NCBI RefSeq assembly: GCF_002760615.1
Contig: NZ_AWWI01000044.1
Span: forward strand, 1-64,000
Direction: 5' to 3'
Source: Puniceibacterium antarcticum
GTDB lineage: Bacteria > Pseudomonadota > Alphaproteobacteria > Rhodobacterales > Rhodobacteraceae
Length of the DNA stretch: 64,000 nt
The notes below the pieces were generated by a model. That model was not told the origin of the DNA. It did not search any database and saw nothing but the letters and a program-made list of their open reading frames with translations. The position numbers and the translations under genes are program-made. Positions 54,536 through 64,000 of the stretch are shown piece by piece (the stretch's first letter is position 1; each line of letters starts with the position of its first letter).

Positions 54536-56491
54536 TCAACCCGCCTGAGTGCTCCGCATCACCTTCTCTATGGCACGGATCAGGTCATCGCGTGACACCG
54601 GCTTCATTATCTGAAGATCCTCGGCGTGGACGCCATTGCCATGGATCGCGGCCTCGGTCGGATAGCCGGACATGAATATGACTCGGATGTTGTCGTCGAT
54701 CTTGCGCAGCTCCCGGATCATGCCCGTGCCCATCAGCTTGCCCGGCATGACAATGTCGGTAACGATCAGATCAAAGGGCCGCTCGGACAGAAAGATGCGA
54801 TACCCCTCATCACCGCTGCGCGCTTCGATGACCTGACAGCCCTCTGCTTCCAGACGCAGCCGCATGACCTTGCGGACTGCGGCCTCATCTTCGACCAGCA
54901 GGATACGCATCTTCTGGCCGGCCCGCGCCTGCGGTGCATCGGGTGTGCGCGGCACAAAGGCCGTCGCGCTGGGATCCGCCCGGAAATACATCTTGACCGA
55001 GGTACCGACGCCCGGCTCCGAATAGATCTGCGTCGTACCTCCCGACTGCTTCGTAAATCCCAGAACGCTCGACAATCCAAGGCCGGTTCCACCGTTCGCC
55101 GCTTTGGTCGTGAAAAACGGCTGGAACACCTGCTCAAGAATTTCGCGCGGTATCCCCGTGCCGGTGTCCGTGATGGCAACCATCACGTAGCGACCCGACG
55201 GAATCGATTCCTGCCGCTCTTGGATATAGTCGTCGTTGAGGCGGATATTCGCGGTCTCTATCGTCAATTTGCCACCTTGGCTCATCGCATCCCGCGCATT
55301 GATGACAAGGTTCAGCACCGCGTTTTCCACTTGGCTTCGGTCCAGCCGAGTAAGCCATAGCCCGCCCATCAAACTGGTCTGAAGCTCGATATGCCCAGGC
55401 AGCGTCCGGTGCATCATGCTATGCAGGCCCTGTATCACTTCGTTTATATCAAGGGTCTGGGGCCGCAGCGGCGCCCGCCGCGCAAAGCTAAGCAGGTTGC
55501 GTGTCAGCTCGCTGCCACGTCTGGTCGCAGCGATCGCTTCAGCGATATAGTCGCCATGATGCTCGATCAAGACGTCCTCTTTGAGCAATTCAAGATTGCC
55601 CAGAATAACGGTCAGCAGATTGTTGAAATCATGTGCCATACCGCCGCTCAGCTCGCCGATGGCTTCCATCTTCTGCGTATGCAGCAGCATTTCTCGCGAC
55701 TTCAGCAGATCCGCCTCCAGCTCTGCATGACGGGTGATGTCCAGAATGACGGTGGTCCAGATCACCCCACCCTGCGGTCGCACCTTGGGCCGTGCGATGA
55801 CATGGACACGTTTGCGGGTCTTCTGGGCCGTCAGAATATCGACCTTGCGCTCGAACGGCAGTGCATCGCTCGCCTGATGCGTGTAAAGTGCATCAAACAC
55901 ATTCAGATCCCCGGACGAGAAAACTTGGCGGATCCGCCCCTTGTCTGCTGCAATTGTCTCCATGGGCAGATCGAACAGCTCGGCGCACCCCTGACTAAGA
56001 TAGACGAATTGGTTCAGACCGCCCGCAACCACCTCATGGCGCAGGATCGCCCCCGGGACACTCTCGACGATATCCATGAGCCGACTCTCGGACTCTGCCA
56101 GGGTCTGCTCCAGATCCTTGCTGTCGCTGACGTCCCGCAACGCGCCCACCATGCGCGTCGCCCGCCCAGACGCATCCGTCTCGATCACCCGACCCTGCCC
56201 TTTGACCCAGACGGTTTTTCCATCCGGTCTGATGATACGATAGGTCAGCACATAGGGAGTCTGCGCCGCCACCGCTTCGGTAAGATGCGCTTCGGTCCGG
56301 GCCAGATCATCCGGATGGACACTCCGGCGCCAATCCTCATCGGTATAGACCGTCTTGTCGGGGTCAAGTCCGAAGATCGTGGCAAAGACCGGGCTGGCGA
56401 CAAACTTCTGGCGAGAAATATCCCAGTCCCAAGCACCCGCACCGATGGCCTGAAGGATCAGATTCGGAAGGTTCTCATCTGTTGTCATCAT
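54536..56491 (-). CDS. Soluble hybrid PAS histidine kinase with C-terminal receiver
   Basis: A 651-residue protein without membrane segments. Two PAS domains (about residues 10-130 and 135-255; first with GAWDWDISRQKF and YRIIRPDGKTVWVKG) precede a HisKA domain with GGMAHDFNNLLTVILGNLEL. The ATPase domain has NLVINARDAM, DTGTGIP and GTGLGLSSVLGF. The receiver has LLVEDEAAVRKV and LIVTDIVMPG (Asp). No response-regulator or HPt partner is adjacent, so its output is unknown. It is flanked by sdh and EMC genes, and a perfect palindrome lies 110 bases before it. Confidence 0.92.
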   Translation of the reverse strand: MMTTDENLPNLILQAIGAGAWDWDISRQKFVASPVFATIFGLDPDKTVYTDEDWRRSVHPDDLARTEAHLTEAVAAQTPYVLTYRIIRPDGKTVWVKGQGRVIETDASGRATRMVGALRDVSDSKDLEQTLAESESRLMDIVESVPGAILRHEVVAGGLNQFVYLSQGCAELFDLPMETIAADKGRIRQVFSSGDLNVFDALYTHQASDALPFERKVDILTAQKTRKRVHVIARPKVRPQGGVIWTTVILDITRHAELEADLLKSREMLLHTQKMEAIGELSGGMAHDFNNLLTVILGNLELLKEDVLIEHHGDYIAEAIAATRRGSELTRNLLSFARRAPLRPQTLDINEVIQGLHSMMHRTLPGHIELQTSLMGGLWLTRLDRSQVENAVLNLVINARDAMSQGGKLTIETANIRLNDDYIQERQESIPSGRYVMVAITDTGTGIPREILEQVFQPFFTTKAANGGTGLGLSSVLGFTKQSGGTTQIYSEPGVGTSVKMYFRADPSATAFVPRTPDAPQARAGQKMRILLVEDEAAVRKVMRLRLEAEGCQVIEARSGDEGYRIFLSERPFDLIVTDIVMPGKLMGTGMIRELRKIDDNIRVIFMSGYPTEAAIHGNGVHAEDLQIMKPVSRDDLIRAIEKVMRSTQAG

Positions 56492-56599
56492 CGCCTTTCA
56501 AAGGAAAGCTGATCAAGCCTAGCCGCTTTCATTCCGATTGGTAAAGGCGAGAGTTTTTAATCCGGTTAAGAGCTCAACGGACTCAAAGCAGTGGGCGCT

Positions 56600-56624
56600 G
56601 ATAATGCTGCACGGCAGCATTATC
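56600..56624. promoter_or_regulatory. Perfect 25-base inverted repeat containing TGCTGC-N3-GCAGCA
   Basis: Arms GATAATGCTGC and GCAGCATTATC with a 3-base centre (ACG). It lies after the mch stop and 109 bases before the hybrid kinase start. No T-run follows, so operator is as likely as terminator. The core recurs before mcl2. Confidence 0.6.
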
Positions 56625-56656
56625 GATTGTTTGTAACACCCCCGCGCCGCATCTGA

Positions 56657-57700
56657 TCACAAGGGCATGAGCGCCCAGTAATCCAGATCCAACAGCACAT
56701 GCGGCAGGTATTTTCCCCCGTCATCCCGCAGCGTGAACGGCGCGCCGCCCTTGGTCGCCACCAGCCGCAGCCGGATCGCGCCCACGCCCGGTGCCGCGGT
56801 CTCGGCCAGGTCCAGCACTTCGGACCAGGCCCGCACCGTATCCCCGGCAAAACAGGGGTTGGCATGACTTCCGGCGTTCAGCCCGGCAATCATCTGTGCA
56901 TTGGCAAGCCCGTTGAACGATAGCGTCCGCGCCATGGAAATCACATGTCCGCCGTAGATCAGCCTTGATCCATCATCGCGCATCGTGCCGTCGAAATGGG
57001 TTTTCGAAGTGTTCTGCCACAACCGCGTCGCCATCATGTGCTCGGCTTCCTCGATCGTCACGCCATCCACATGATCGATCGTTTCACCCACGGTGTAGTC
57101 ACGCAACCGATGCGGCTCCCCCGCCAGCGTGCTGTCGTAGCGGGTGAAATCCAGCCCGGCAGGCACCACAAGCGCGGCAGGCTCCAGCACCTCGGCCAGA
57201 TCCGGCACCATGGTTTCTGGTGCGGGCGACTCTGGGTCGCGTTTCTTGACCATGACCCAGCGGACGTATTCCAGCACCGTCTCGTCATGCTGGTTCAGAC
57301 CGCGCGATCGCACCCAGACAACTCCGGTCTGCCCGTTGGAATTCTGTTTCAGACCGATCACCTCGGACTGGGCGCGCAGGGTGTCGCCGGGCCAGACCGG
57401 CTTCAGCCACCTGCCCTCGGCATAACCTAGGTTGGCGCGGGCATTCAGCGAGATATCCGGCACGGTCTTGCCGAACACCACATGAAAGGCAATCATGTCG
57501 TCCAGCGGGCTGGCAGCCAGACCACTGAATTGCGCAAAGGCATCAGACGAATACAGAACATGCCGTGCGGGATAAAGCGCATGATACATCGCCCGCTCTC
57601 CCGTGCCGACGGTGCGCGGCACGGCGTGGTCGATCATCTGACCAATGCAGTAATCCTCAAAGAACCGCCCTGCATTGGTCTTCTGCACGGTCTTAAGCAT
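56657..57700 (-). CDS. mch: Mesaconyl-CoA hydratase (beta-methylmalyl-CoA dehydratase)
   Basis: A 347-residue double-hotdog MaoC-like hydratase adding water to mesaconyl-CoA to give beta-methylmalyl-CoA. It opens MLKTVQKTNAGRFFEDYCIG. The first domain has LSSDAFAQFSGLAASPLDD-type sequence; the second has MATRLWQNTSKTHFDG and YGGHVISMARTLSFNGL with catalytic Asp/His. Length and operon position next to mcl2 are those of Rhodobacter Mch. It ends the operon mcl2-nnrU-DUF1737-mch. Confidence 0.93.
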   Translation of the reverse strand: MLKTVQKTNAGRFFEDYCIGQMIDHAVPRTVGTGERAMYHALYPARHVLYSSDAFAQFSGLAASPLDDMIAFHVVFGKTVPDISLNARANLGYAEGRWLKPVWPGDTLRAQSEVIGLKQNSNGQTGVVWVRSRGLNQHDETVLEYVRWVMVKKRDPESPAPETMVPDLAEVLEPAALVVPAGLDFTRYDSTLAGEPHRLRDYTVGETIDHVDGVTIEEAEHMMATRLWQNTSKTHFDGTMRDDGSRLIYGGHVISMARTLSFNGLANAQMIAGLNAGSHANPCFAGDTVRAWSEVLDLAETAAPGVGAIRLRLVATKGGAPFTLRDDGGKYLPHVLLDLDYWALMPL

Positions 57701-57904
57701 TCACTGCTCTCCCAGTTTCGTCTCGGGCGTATACTCCCCAGGGACCTCCTTGGTCACCGCCTGCCCGCAGCGCATCACGCCATTGGCAGCATCAAAGGCA
57801 TAGGTGGGCGCGCCATGCAGCGCCCAGCCTCTGTTCAATGCCACGGTGACCTTGTGACAAAAGGCTGAAGTGTCGTCTTCGCTGAGAAATCTGTAAAGTT
57901 TCAT
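57701..57904 (-). CDS. DUF1737-domain small protein
   Basis: A 67-residue protein: MKLYRFLSEDDTSAFCHKVTVALNRGW, then ALHGAPTYAFDAANG and a charged tail. It matches the DUF1737 pattern (short alpha/beta, GW-x-L-x-G). Family function is unknown. The stop abuts the mch start with no gap and its own start is four bases from nnrU, so it is tightly embedded in an EMC operon. Confidence 0.85.
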   Translation of the reverse strand: MKLYRFLSEDDTSAFCHKVTVALNRGWALHGAPTYAFDAANGVMRCGQAVTKEVPGEYTPETKLGEQ

Positions 57905-57908
57905 GCCC

Positions 57909-58454
57909 TTACCCCGGGAACGGCGACACGCCGAGCCATGTATGGATGCCCGTGATCACCCCGAACATCACAAGGGTGATGACGACCAGCACAATATCCT
58001 TTTTCGCAGGACCCGGCGCGGGGCGCTCCCATGGTCCGGCGCGGTTGATCAGGATCACTTCGGACACGGCCCAGCCAAGCATGGTGCCAAACAGCAGGAT
58101 TGACGCCAGATCGCCGTTCACCAGCAGGTGCGCCACAGCCCAGATCTTGACCGCCGTCAGCTGCGGGTGACGCAACTTGCCACGCAGACGCCCGGTTGTC
58201 GCGCTCATCCCGTAGACAAAGACCGCGATCAGCATCAGCAGGTTGTTGATGTGAACCATGAAGGCAGGCGGCGTCCACACCGTGATGAACGGCGAGTCGC
58301 GATAGCCAAGGATGATCAGGATCAGCCCGGCGGTGATCAGAACAGCGATAATCGCCTTACCCGATGCGCCAAGACCGTCGCGTTGGGCCGGGGCCACCCG
58401 TTTGAAGATATGTGCGCCCACCCAGAGGAGAAGGCCGAAGACGAGGAAGGGCAT
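57909..58454 (-). CDS. NnrU-family membrane protein
   Basis: A 181-residue protein with about five hydrophobic helices. It opens MPFLVFGLLLWVGAHIFKRV, with the motif TGRLRGKLRHPQLTAVKIWAVAHLLVNGDLAS. This family was named from a denitrification locus, but is widespread next to EMC genes in Rhodobacteraceae and its relatives include isoprenylcysteine methyltransferase-like or MAPEG-like folds. No denitrification genes are present, so the name says nothing on function here. Confidence 0.9.
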   Translation of the reverse strand: MPFLVFGLLLWVGAHIFKRVAPAQRDGLGASGKAIIAVLITAGLILIILGYRDSPFITVWTPPAFMVHINNLLMLIAVFVYGMSATTGRLRGKLRHPQLTAVKIWAVAHLLVNGDLASILLFGTMLGWAVSEVILINRAGPWERPAPGPAKKDIVLVVITLVMFGVITGIHTWLGVSPFPG

Positions 58455-58457
58455 GAA

Positions 58458-59315
58458 TTACTCCGCTGCGATTTTTTCTATTACCTGCGCTTTTGCCAGA
58501 ACTTCCTGTGCCGTGGCAACGTGTAGGTTTTCCACGATCCGGCCATCGACCACCGCAACGCCTTGCCCGTCGGCCTGAGCGGCATTGAACGCGGCGATGT
58601 GACGCCGCGCCAGATCCAGTTCTGCCGCACTTGGGGCAAAGGCCGCGTTAACCACATCGATCTGCGCCGGGTGAATCAGGGATTTTCCATCAAACCCCAT
58701 GTCGCGGCCCTGAACAGATTCGGCCTGCAACCCGTCGTCATCCTTGAAGGCGTTGTAGACACCGTCGATGATCACGATCCCCTCGGCCTTGGCGGCCAGC
58801 AGGCACAGGCCAAGCGCCGGCATCATCGCCGTGCGCTCGGGATTGGCGCGGCTGTTCAGCTCACGCGCCAGATCGTTGGTCCCCATCACCATGCCGCGCA
58901 ACTGCGGATGCGCCGCAATGGCGGCGGCGTTCAGCATGCCGCGCGGGGTTTCCATCATTGCCCAAAGATCCAGATCACCGGTGGCGGCGGCCAGTGCGTC
59001 CAGTTGTTCGGGGCTGTCCACCTTGGGCAGCAGCACCGCATCACAAGCCATCTCCGCCACGGCGGCGGCGTCGTCACGACCCCATTTGGTGTCAAATCCA
59101 TTGATCCGCACGATCTTCATGCGATGCCCAAAACCACCCTCCGCCAAGGCGGCGCGCAGGGTGTCGCGGGCGCGAAGCTTTTCGTCGGGTGCTACGGCAT
59201 CTTCCAGATCAAAGATGATCGCATCCACCGGCAGCTTGCGCGCCTTTTCCAAGGCACGCTCTTTCGACGCCGGGATGTACAGGACAGATCTGAAAGGGCG
59301 GGCACGCATGTCCAT
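58458..59315 (-). CDS. mcl2: (3S)-malyl-CoA thioesterase
   Basis: A 285-residue member of the HpcH/CitE aldolase family. It opens RPFRSVLYIPASKERALEKARKL with IIFDLEDAVAPDEK (metal Asp/Glu), then KIVRINGFDT, ETPRGMLNAAAI and GMVMGTNDLARELN. The length and order with nnrU and mch are those of Rhodobacter Mcl2, shown to hydrolyse (3S)-malyl-CoA to malate. The citrate lyase beta subunit is the main alternative, but no citDF genes occur. Heads the operon; the start follows AGGATA. Confidence 0.88.
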   Translation of the reverse strand: MDMRARPFRSVLYIPASKERALEKARKLPVDAIIFDLEDAVAPDEKLRARDTLRAALAEGGFGHRMKIVRINGFDTKWGRDDAAAVAEMACDAVLLPKVDSPEQLDALAAATGDLDLWAMMETPRGMLNAAAIAAHPQLRGMVMGTNDLARELNSRANPERTAMMPALGLCLLAAKAEGIVIIDGVYNAFKDDDGLQAESVQGRDMGFDGKSLIHPAQIDVVNAAFAPSAAELDLARRHIAAFNAAQADGQGVAVVDGRIVENLHVATAQEVLAKAQVIEKIAAE

Positions 59316-59324
59316 CGGGATATC

Positions 59325-59347
59325 CTATTGAAACAATATTGCGCAGT
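59325..59347 (-). promoter_or_regulatory. mcd/mcl2 shared upstream element (mcl2 copy)
   Basis: Minus-strand ACTGCGCAATATT, then five bases, then AATAG, ending 10 bases before the mcl2 start. It matches 21931-21954 before mcd. Confidence 0.6.
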
Positions 59348-59384
59348 TTTGGCCATTTTTTACCAAAAAGATCAAGCGAGAAAG

Positions 59385-59399
59385 TGCTGCATTGCAGCA
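59385..59399. promoter_or_regulatory. Palindrome TGCTGC-ATT-GCAGCA upstream of mcl2
   Basis: A 15-base perfect palindrome (odd centre) 70-84 bases before the mcl2 start. A half-related CTGCAGCTGCACGGCAG lies 10 bases on. The same arms occur in the inverted repeat at 56600-56624. Confidence 0.55.
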
Positions 59400-59573
59400 A
59401 TCATACTGCAGCTGCACGGCAGGACGCAGCCTTAACCTTTATTTCAACGTCTTGGGCGCAGTCTGTACAGGGCCGGAACGCCTGCGACGGGAAAGGGCGC
59501 ATTTCGGAAACAGGGACATCATTCGGGCAGGCCTGCGCACCGCGCCCCTGCCCCCGATCCGAAAGGGTACGTC

Positions 59574-59888
59574 ATGAACCGAATGTTGAAGGCTGTATTG
59601 ACCGGCGCTGTTCTGGCCCTGAGCATTTCAGGACCTGCGCTGGCGCAGGCCAATAATTGCGCGCCACGCGAAAAGGTCGTGGACCGGCTCGCCTCGAAAT
59701 ACGGGGAAACCCGGCAATCCATGGGCCTTGGCACCAACAATTCCGTGGTCGAGGTTTTTGCGTCGAGTGATACCGGAACCTGGACCATCACAATCACACG
59801 CACCGATGGCATGACCTGTCTTGTCGCCAGCGGTCAGGCGTTTGAGGCTTTGGCCGAAATGCTTCCACCCGATGGCAAAGACGCCTGA
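59574..59888 (+). CDS. Small secreted protein of unknown function
   Basis: A 104-residue protein with a Sec signal peptide (MNRMLKAVLTGAVLALSISG, cleavage after the ALA at about residue 24). The mature part has NNCAPREKVVDRLASKYGETRQSMGL and TGTWTITITRTDGMTCLVASG; the two Cys may form a disulfide. It resembles small 'S-adenosyl-L-homocysteine hydrolase' misnamed or DUF-type secreted proteins of Rhodobacteraceae, but I cannot place it. It is divergent from mcl2 and ends 26 bases before a convergent gene. Confidence 0.75.
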   Translation: MNRMLKAVLTGAVLALSISGPALAQANNCAPREKVVDRLASKYGETRQSMGLGTNNSVVEVFASSDTGTWTITITRTDGMTCLVASGQAFEALAEMLPPDGKDA

Positions 59889-59914
59889 AAGGGCGCGCAT
59901 CGGGGCGTGACGGC

Positions 59915-61792
<1,878 letters not shown>

Positions 61793-61805
61793 ATCCATCT
61801 GCTGC

Positions 61806-61837
61806 GGCCCCGGGGTGCAAATCCCCGGGGCCGTTTC
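61806..61837 (+). terminator. Rho-independent terminator of mdh
   Basis: Stem GGCCCCGGGG with CCCCGGGGCC (61806-61815 with 61823-61832), loop TGCAAAT, then GTTTC. It lies 14 bases after the mdh stop. Confidence 0.82.
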
Positions 61838-62184
61838 TGTATCTGCGGCCCCGAAATTGTAGCGCAGATGCCCCCGGTGCCGACAACGCTCAGGACGTGG
61901 ACTGTCTTTTGATGCCCGGCCTGACCTCCAGACCACATTCAGGCCCCCCTGTCCCACGCAACATCAGACCTTATCCAGCCCGGGCACGAGAACCGGCTGC
62001 CCCTATTTGCACGGCACACCTCCGATCAGCCCCGTCCAGTCTTGCATTGCACCGCCAAACGCAGCCACAACTCCCCCTCCCGCACGCTTCTCACATTCCG
62101 TCGCCTTCCCGAAACAGGGCAATGGCGCCGCGAATCTCTGCTCTGGATCACTTTGGAGGCGGTGAACAAAGCTCGGGTGGAATT

Positions 62185-62240
62185 TGTGATCACAGCCGTC
62201 AATCGTGTGATCACAAAAGTCGAAAAATATCGCAAATGCG
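62185..62240 (+). promoter_or_regulatory. suc operator: two TGTGATCACA palindromes plus GCAAATGCG
   Basis: Perfect palindromes at 62185-62194 and 62206-62215 (21 bases apart) and GCAAATGCG at 62232-62240, 84-139 bases before sucC. The layout matches that of the sdh promoter (54408-54453). Confidence 0.75.
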
Positions 62241-62323
62241 CTTCATCGATGATTTTTCCATTAAACATGGGGAAACTCTATGCCTATACACGATGCAATC
62301 GCAGCAAGACGGGACAGTTTCTA

Positions 62324-63517
62324 ATGAACATCCACGAGTATCAGGCGAAAGCCCTGCTGCGCAGCTACGGCGCTCCGGTGTCCGATGGCCGCGTAGTCCT
62401 TAAGGCAGACGAGGCCAAGACGGCCGCAGGCGAACTCGACGGACCTCTCTGGGTCGTCAAGGCGCAGATCCACGCAGGTGGACGCGGCAAGGGTTCTTTC
62501 AAAGAAGCCGATGCCGGCGAAAAGGGCGGTGTGCGCCTGACAAAGTCGGTCGAAGAGGCCGCACAGGAAGCGAAAAAGATGCTGGGCCGCACGCTGGTCA
62601 CGCACCAGACCGGCCCCGCAGGCAAGCAGGTCAACCGCGTCTACATCGAAGACGGCTCCGGCATCGAAACCGAACTCTACCTCGCCCTGCTGGTGGATCG
62701 CGGCACCAGCCGCGTATCCTTTGTCTGCTCGACCGAGGGCGGCATGGACATCGAAGAGGTTGCAGCAGCGACTCCCGAAAAAATCCTGTCCTTCTCTGTG
62801 GATCCCGCGACCGGTTACCAGCCGTTCCACGGACGCCGCATCGGCTTTACGCTCGGCCTCGAAGGCAAGGCGATGAAGCAATGCGTTGGCCTCATGGGTC
62901 TGCTCTACAAAGCCTTCATCGAAAAAGACATGGAGATGCTTGAGATCAACCCGCTGATCGTCACCGACGGCGGCGACCTCAAGGTTCTTGATGCCAAGGT
63001 CAGCTTTGACGGCAACGCCATGTACCGCCACGCGGACATCGCAGAGCTGCGCGACACCACTGAAGAAGATGCCAAGGAACTGCAGGCCTCCAAATACGAC
63101 CTCAACTACATCGCCCTAGACGGCGAAATCGGTTGCATGGTCAATGGTGCCGGTCTCGCCATGGCAACGATGGACATCATCAAGCTTTATGGTGCCGAAC
63201 CTGCCAACTTCCTCGATGTCGGCGGCGGCGCCACCAAAGAGAAAGTGACCGAAGCGTTCAAGATCATCACCTCTGACCCGCAGGTCAAAGGCATCCTGGT
63301 CAACATCTTCGGCGGCATCATGCGCTGTGACGTCATCGCCGAAGGCGTGATCGCTGCGGTGAAAGAAGTCGGCCTCAAGGTTCCGCTGGTTGTGCGCCTC
63401 GAAGGCACCAACGTCGAAAAGGGCAAGGAGATCATCCGTAACTCTGGCCTCGACGTGATCGCTGCGGACGACCTGAAAGACGGCGCGCAAAAGATCGTGA
63501 AAGCAGTCAAGGGGTGA
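62324..63517 (+). CDS. sucC: Succinyl-CoA ligase (ADP/GDP-forming) beta subunit
   Basis: A 397-residue ATP-grasp subunit opening [22 protein letters not shown]-grasp segments: [38 protein letters not shown] and, at the C-terminal domain, [16 protein letters not shown]. With SucD it makes succinate, CoA and ATP/GTP from succinyl-CoA. The stop overlaps the next small ORF by four bases (GTGA). Confidence 0.97.
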   Translation: MNIHEYQAKALLRSYGAPVSDGRVVLKADEAKTAAGELDGPLWVVKAQIHAGGRGKGSFKEADAGEKGGVRLTKSVEEAAQEAKKMLGRTLVTHQTGPAGKQVNRVYIEDGSGIETELYLALLVDRGTSRVSFVCSTEGGMDIEEVAAATPEKILSFSVDPATGYQPFHGRRIGFTLGLEGKAMKQCVGLMGLLYKAFIEKDMEMLEINPLIVTDGGDLKVLDAKVSFDGNAMYRHADIAELRDTTEEDAKELQASKYDLNYIALDGEIGCMVNGAGLAMATMDIIKLYGAEPANFLDVGGGATKEKVTEAFKIITSDPQVKGILVNIFGGIMRCDVIAEGVIAAVKEVGLKVPLVVRLEGTNVEKGKEIIRNSGLDVIAADDLKDGAQKIVKAVKG

Positions 63518-63813
63518 ACCGGGATCCGGGATACGGCCCTATCCTTCTAGGGCTCGCGATGGTGGGAATCGGCATTGCCGCCCGCCGGATCGAACCTGAC
63601 GTACTTCGTCTGCCCGAACCGGCAGATCATGTGCGCCTGAAGGATATCAGGGGTGGCCGCGATGTCGCCCGTGCAGCACGCGACGGGATTGCCGGGTTCA
63701 TTCCGCGCAATCTCACCCGCTCGCTGGGCCGGACCCTGATGCTCATGGGCGGCGCGCTGATCGCGGTCCGGGCACTCGATGAACTCGTGGATGATGACAG
63801 CGCCGAATACTGA
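63514..63813 (+). CDS. Small membrane-associated protein between sucC and sucD
   Basis: A 99-residue protein starting at GTG and overlapping sucC by four bases. It has a hydrophobic stretch at residues 9-23 ([15 protein letters not shown]), then a charged middle with [21 protein letters not shown], a second hydrophobic helix at about 72-88 ([15 protein letters not shown]) and an acidic end. Function unknown. The 54-base gap to sucD and coupling to sucC show that it is made with the TCA enzyme. Confidence 0.78.
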   Translation: MNRDPGYGPILLGLAMVGIGIAARRIEPDVLRLPEPADHVRLKDIRGGRDVARAARDGIAGFIPRNLTRSLGRTLMLMGGALIAVRALDELVDDDSAEY

Positions 63814-63867
63814 CGGCGCAAGCGGAGCGGCATTGATCCGCCCGAGACACAAGGGAAGACTGAAAAC

Positions 63868-64000
63868 ATGGCAGTCCTAATCGACGAAAACACCAAAGTG
63901 ATCTGTCAGGGCCTCACCGGCTCGCAGGGCACGTTCCACACCGAACAGGCCATCGCCTATGGCACCAAGATGGTCGGCGGCGTCACTCCCGGCAAAGGTG
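63868..64000 (+). CDS. sucD: Succinyl-CoA ligase alpha subunit, N-terminal fragment (cut by window edge)
   Basis: 44 codons are in view: [20 protein letters not shown], then [23 protein letters not shown]. These are the SucD N-terminal CoA-binding Rossmann motif (QGxTGxxG) and the following strand. It is the partner of SucC. AAGGGAAG lies ahead of the ATG. Confidence 0.95.
   Translation, partial: MAVLIDENTKVICQGLTGSQGTFHTEQAIAYGTKMVGGVTPGKG

Larger units (their letters stand above)
61793..62323. other. mdh-sucC intergenic region
   Basis: 531 bases. It holds the mdh terminator near its start, then about 340 bases with no supported gene or repeat. From 62180 on is the sucC control region with paired palindromes and a leader that carries a short in-frame extension of sucC. 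The ATG at 62324 is preferred because SucC proteins begin MNIHEYQAK. Confidence 0.6.

Noticed and set aside
57909-58454. Denitrification locus suggested by the NnrU name
   Set aside because: No nir, nor or nos genes; the neighbours are EMC-pathway enzymes.

Overview
The window looks like chromosomal DNA of a marine-type alphaproteobacterium of the family Rhodobacteraceae (roseobacter group). The sequence is GC-rich and gene-dense, with many ATGA-type overlaps. It carries a complete-looking set of genes found together in that family: ethylmalonyl-CoA (EMC) pathway genes interleaved with TCA-cycle operons, a chvG-chvI / hprK / rapZ / EIIA / HPr cluster divergent from pckA, mreBCD-mrdA-rodA, a luxI/luxR pair beside ccr, and H-NS/HvrA-type and NnrU-type proteins. 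I saw no tRNA, rRNA, CRISPR array, transposase or phage gene. Assignments come from reading the protein and DNA sequence only; no database was searched.

Layout. 1-8.5 kb: start of an EF-Tu gene, a lipoprotein, cobalamin adenosyltransferase, a twin-membrane-helix protein, SDR and SH3-domain proteins, parC, then a DUF898 membrane protein and an M48 protease. 8.5-13.5 kb: etfBA, an orphan DUF6473-like protein, 3-hydroxybutyryl-CoA dehydrogenase, an acyltransferase. 13.5-20 kb: HPr, EIIA, RapZ, HprK, ChvG, ChvI, with pckA divergent. 20-26.4 kb: VOC and DUF3859 proteins, a TauE/SafE transporter, methylsuccinyl-CoA dehydrogenase (mcd) and a dimethylglycine/sarcosine dehydrogenase-like flavoprotein. 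26.7-34 kb: mreB-mreC-mreD-mrdA-rodA, a hydroxypyruvate reductase and rpe. 34-41 kb (minus strand): thioesterase, APH-fold kinase, acyl-CoA dehydrogenase-like protein, acyl-CoA ligase, then SDR and a RecD-like helicase. 41-48 kb: luxI, luxR, a small ORF, ccr, a PlsB-like acyltransferase, ecm, an H-NS protein, purine nucleoside phosphorylase. 49-59 kb: DUF1989 protein, two small ORFs, sdhCDA-lipoprotein-sdhB, a hybrid histidine kinase, and mcl2-nnrU-DUF1737-mch. 59.5-64 kb: a small secreted protein, another TauE/SafE protein, mdh, sucC, a 99-residue protein and the start of sucD.

How it works together. Acetyl units enter the EMC pathway through ccr, ecm, mcd, mch and mcl2. EtfAB takes electrons from acyl-CoA and methylsuccinyl-CoA dehydrogenases. 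Cobalamin adenosyltransferase supplies the cofactor for Ecm. Products leave as succinyl-CoA and malate-level intermediates through sucCD, sdh and mdh, and pckA draws carbon to gluconeogenesis. The most interesting signals are non-coding: exact or near-exact short DNA elements are shared between physically separate promoters of these same pathway genes (sdh with suc; ccr with ecm; mcd with mcl2; mcl2 with the histidine kinase; pckA with etfB and the ecm/acyltransferase region). They suggest several overlapping carbon-flux regulons. The best candidate for a less-described enzyme system is the kinase / acyl-CoA dehydrogenase-like / CoA-ligase / thioesterase operon at 34.0-38.3 kb, which resembles the 4-hydroxyacyl-CoA route of LvaAC and ACAD10/11.
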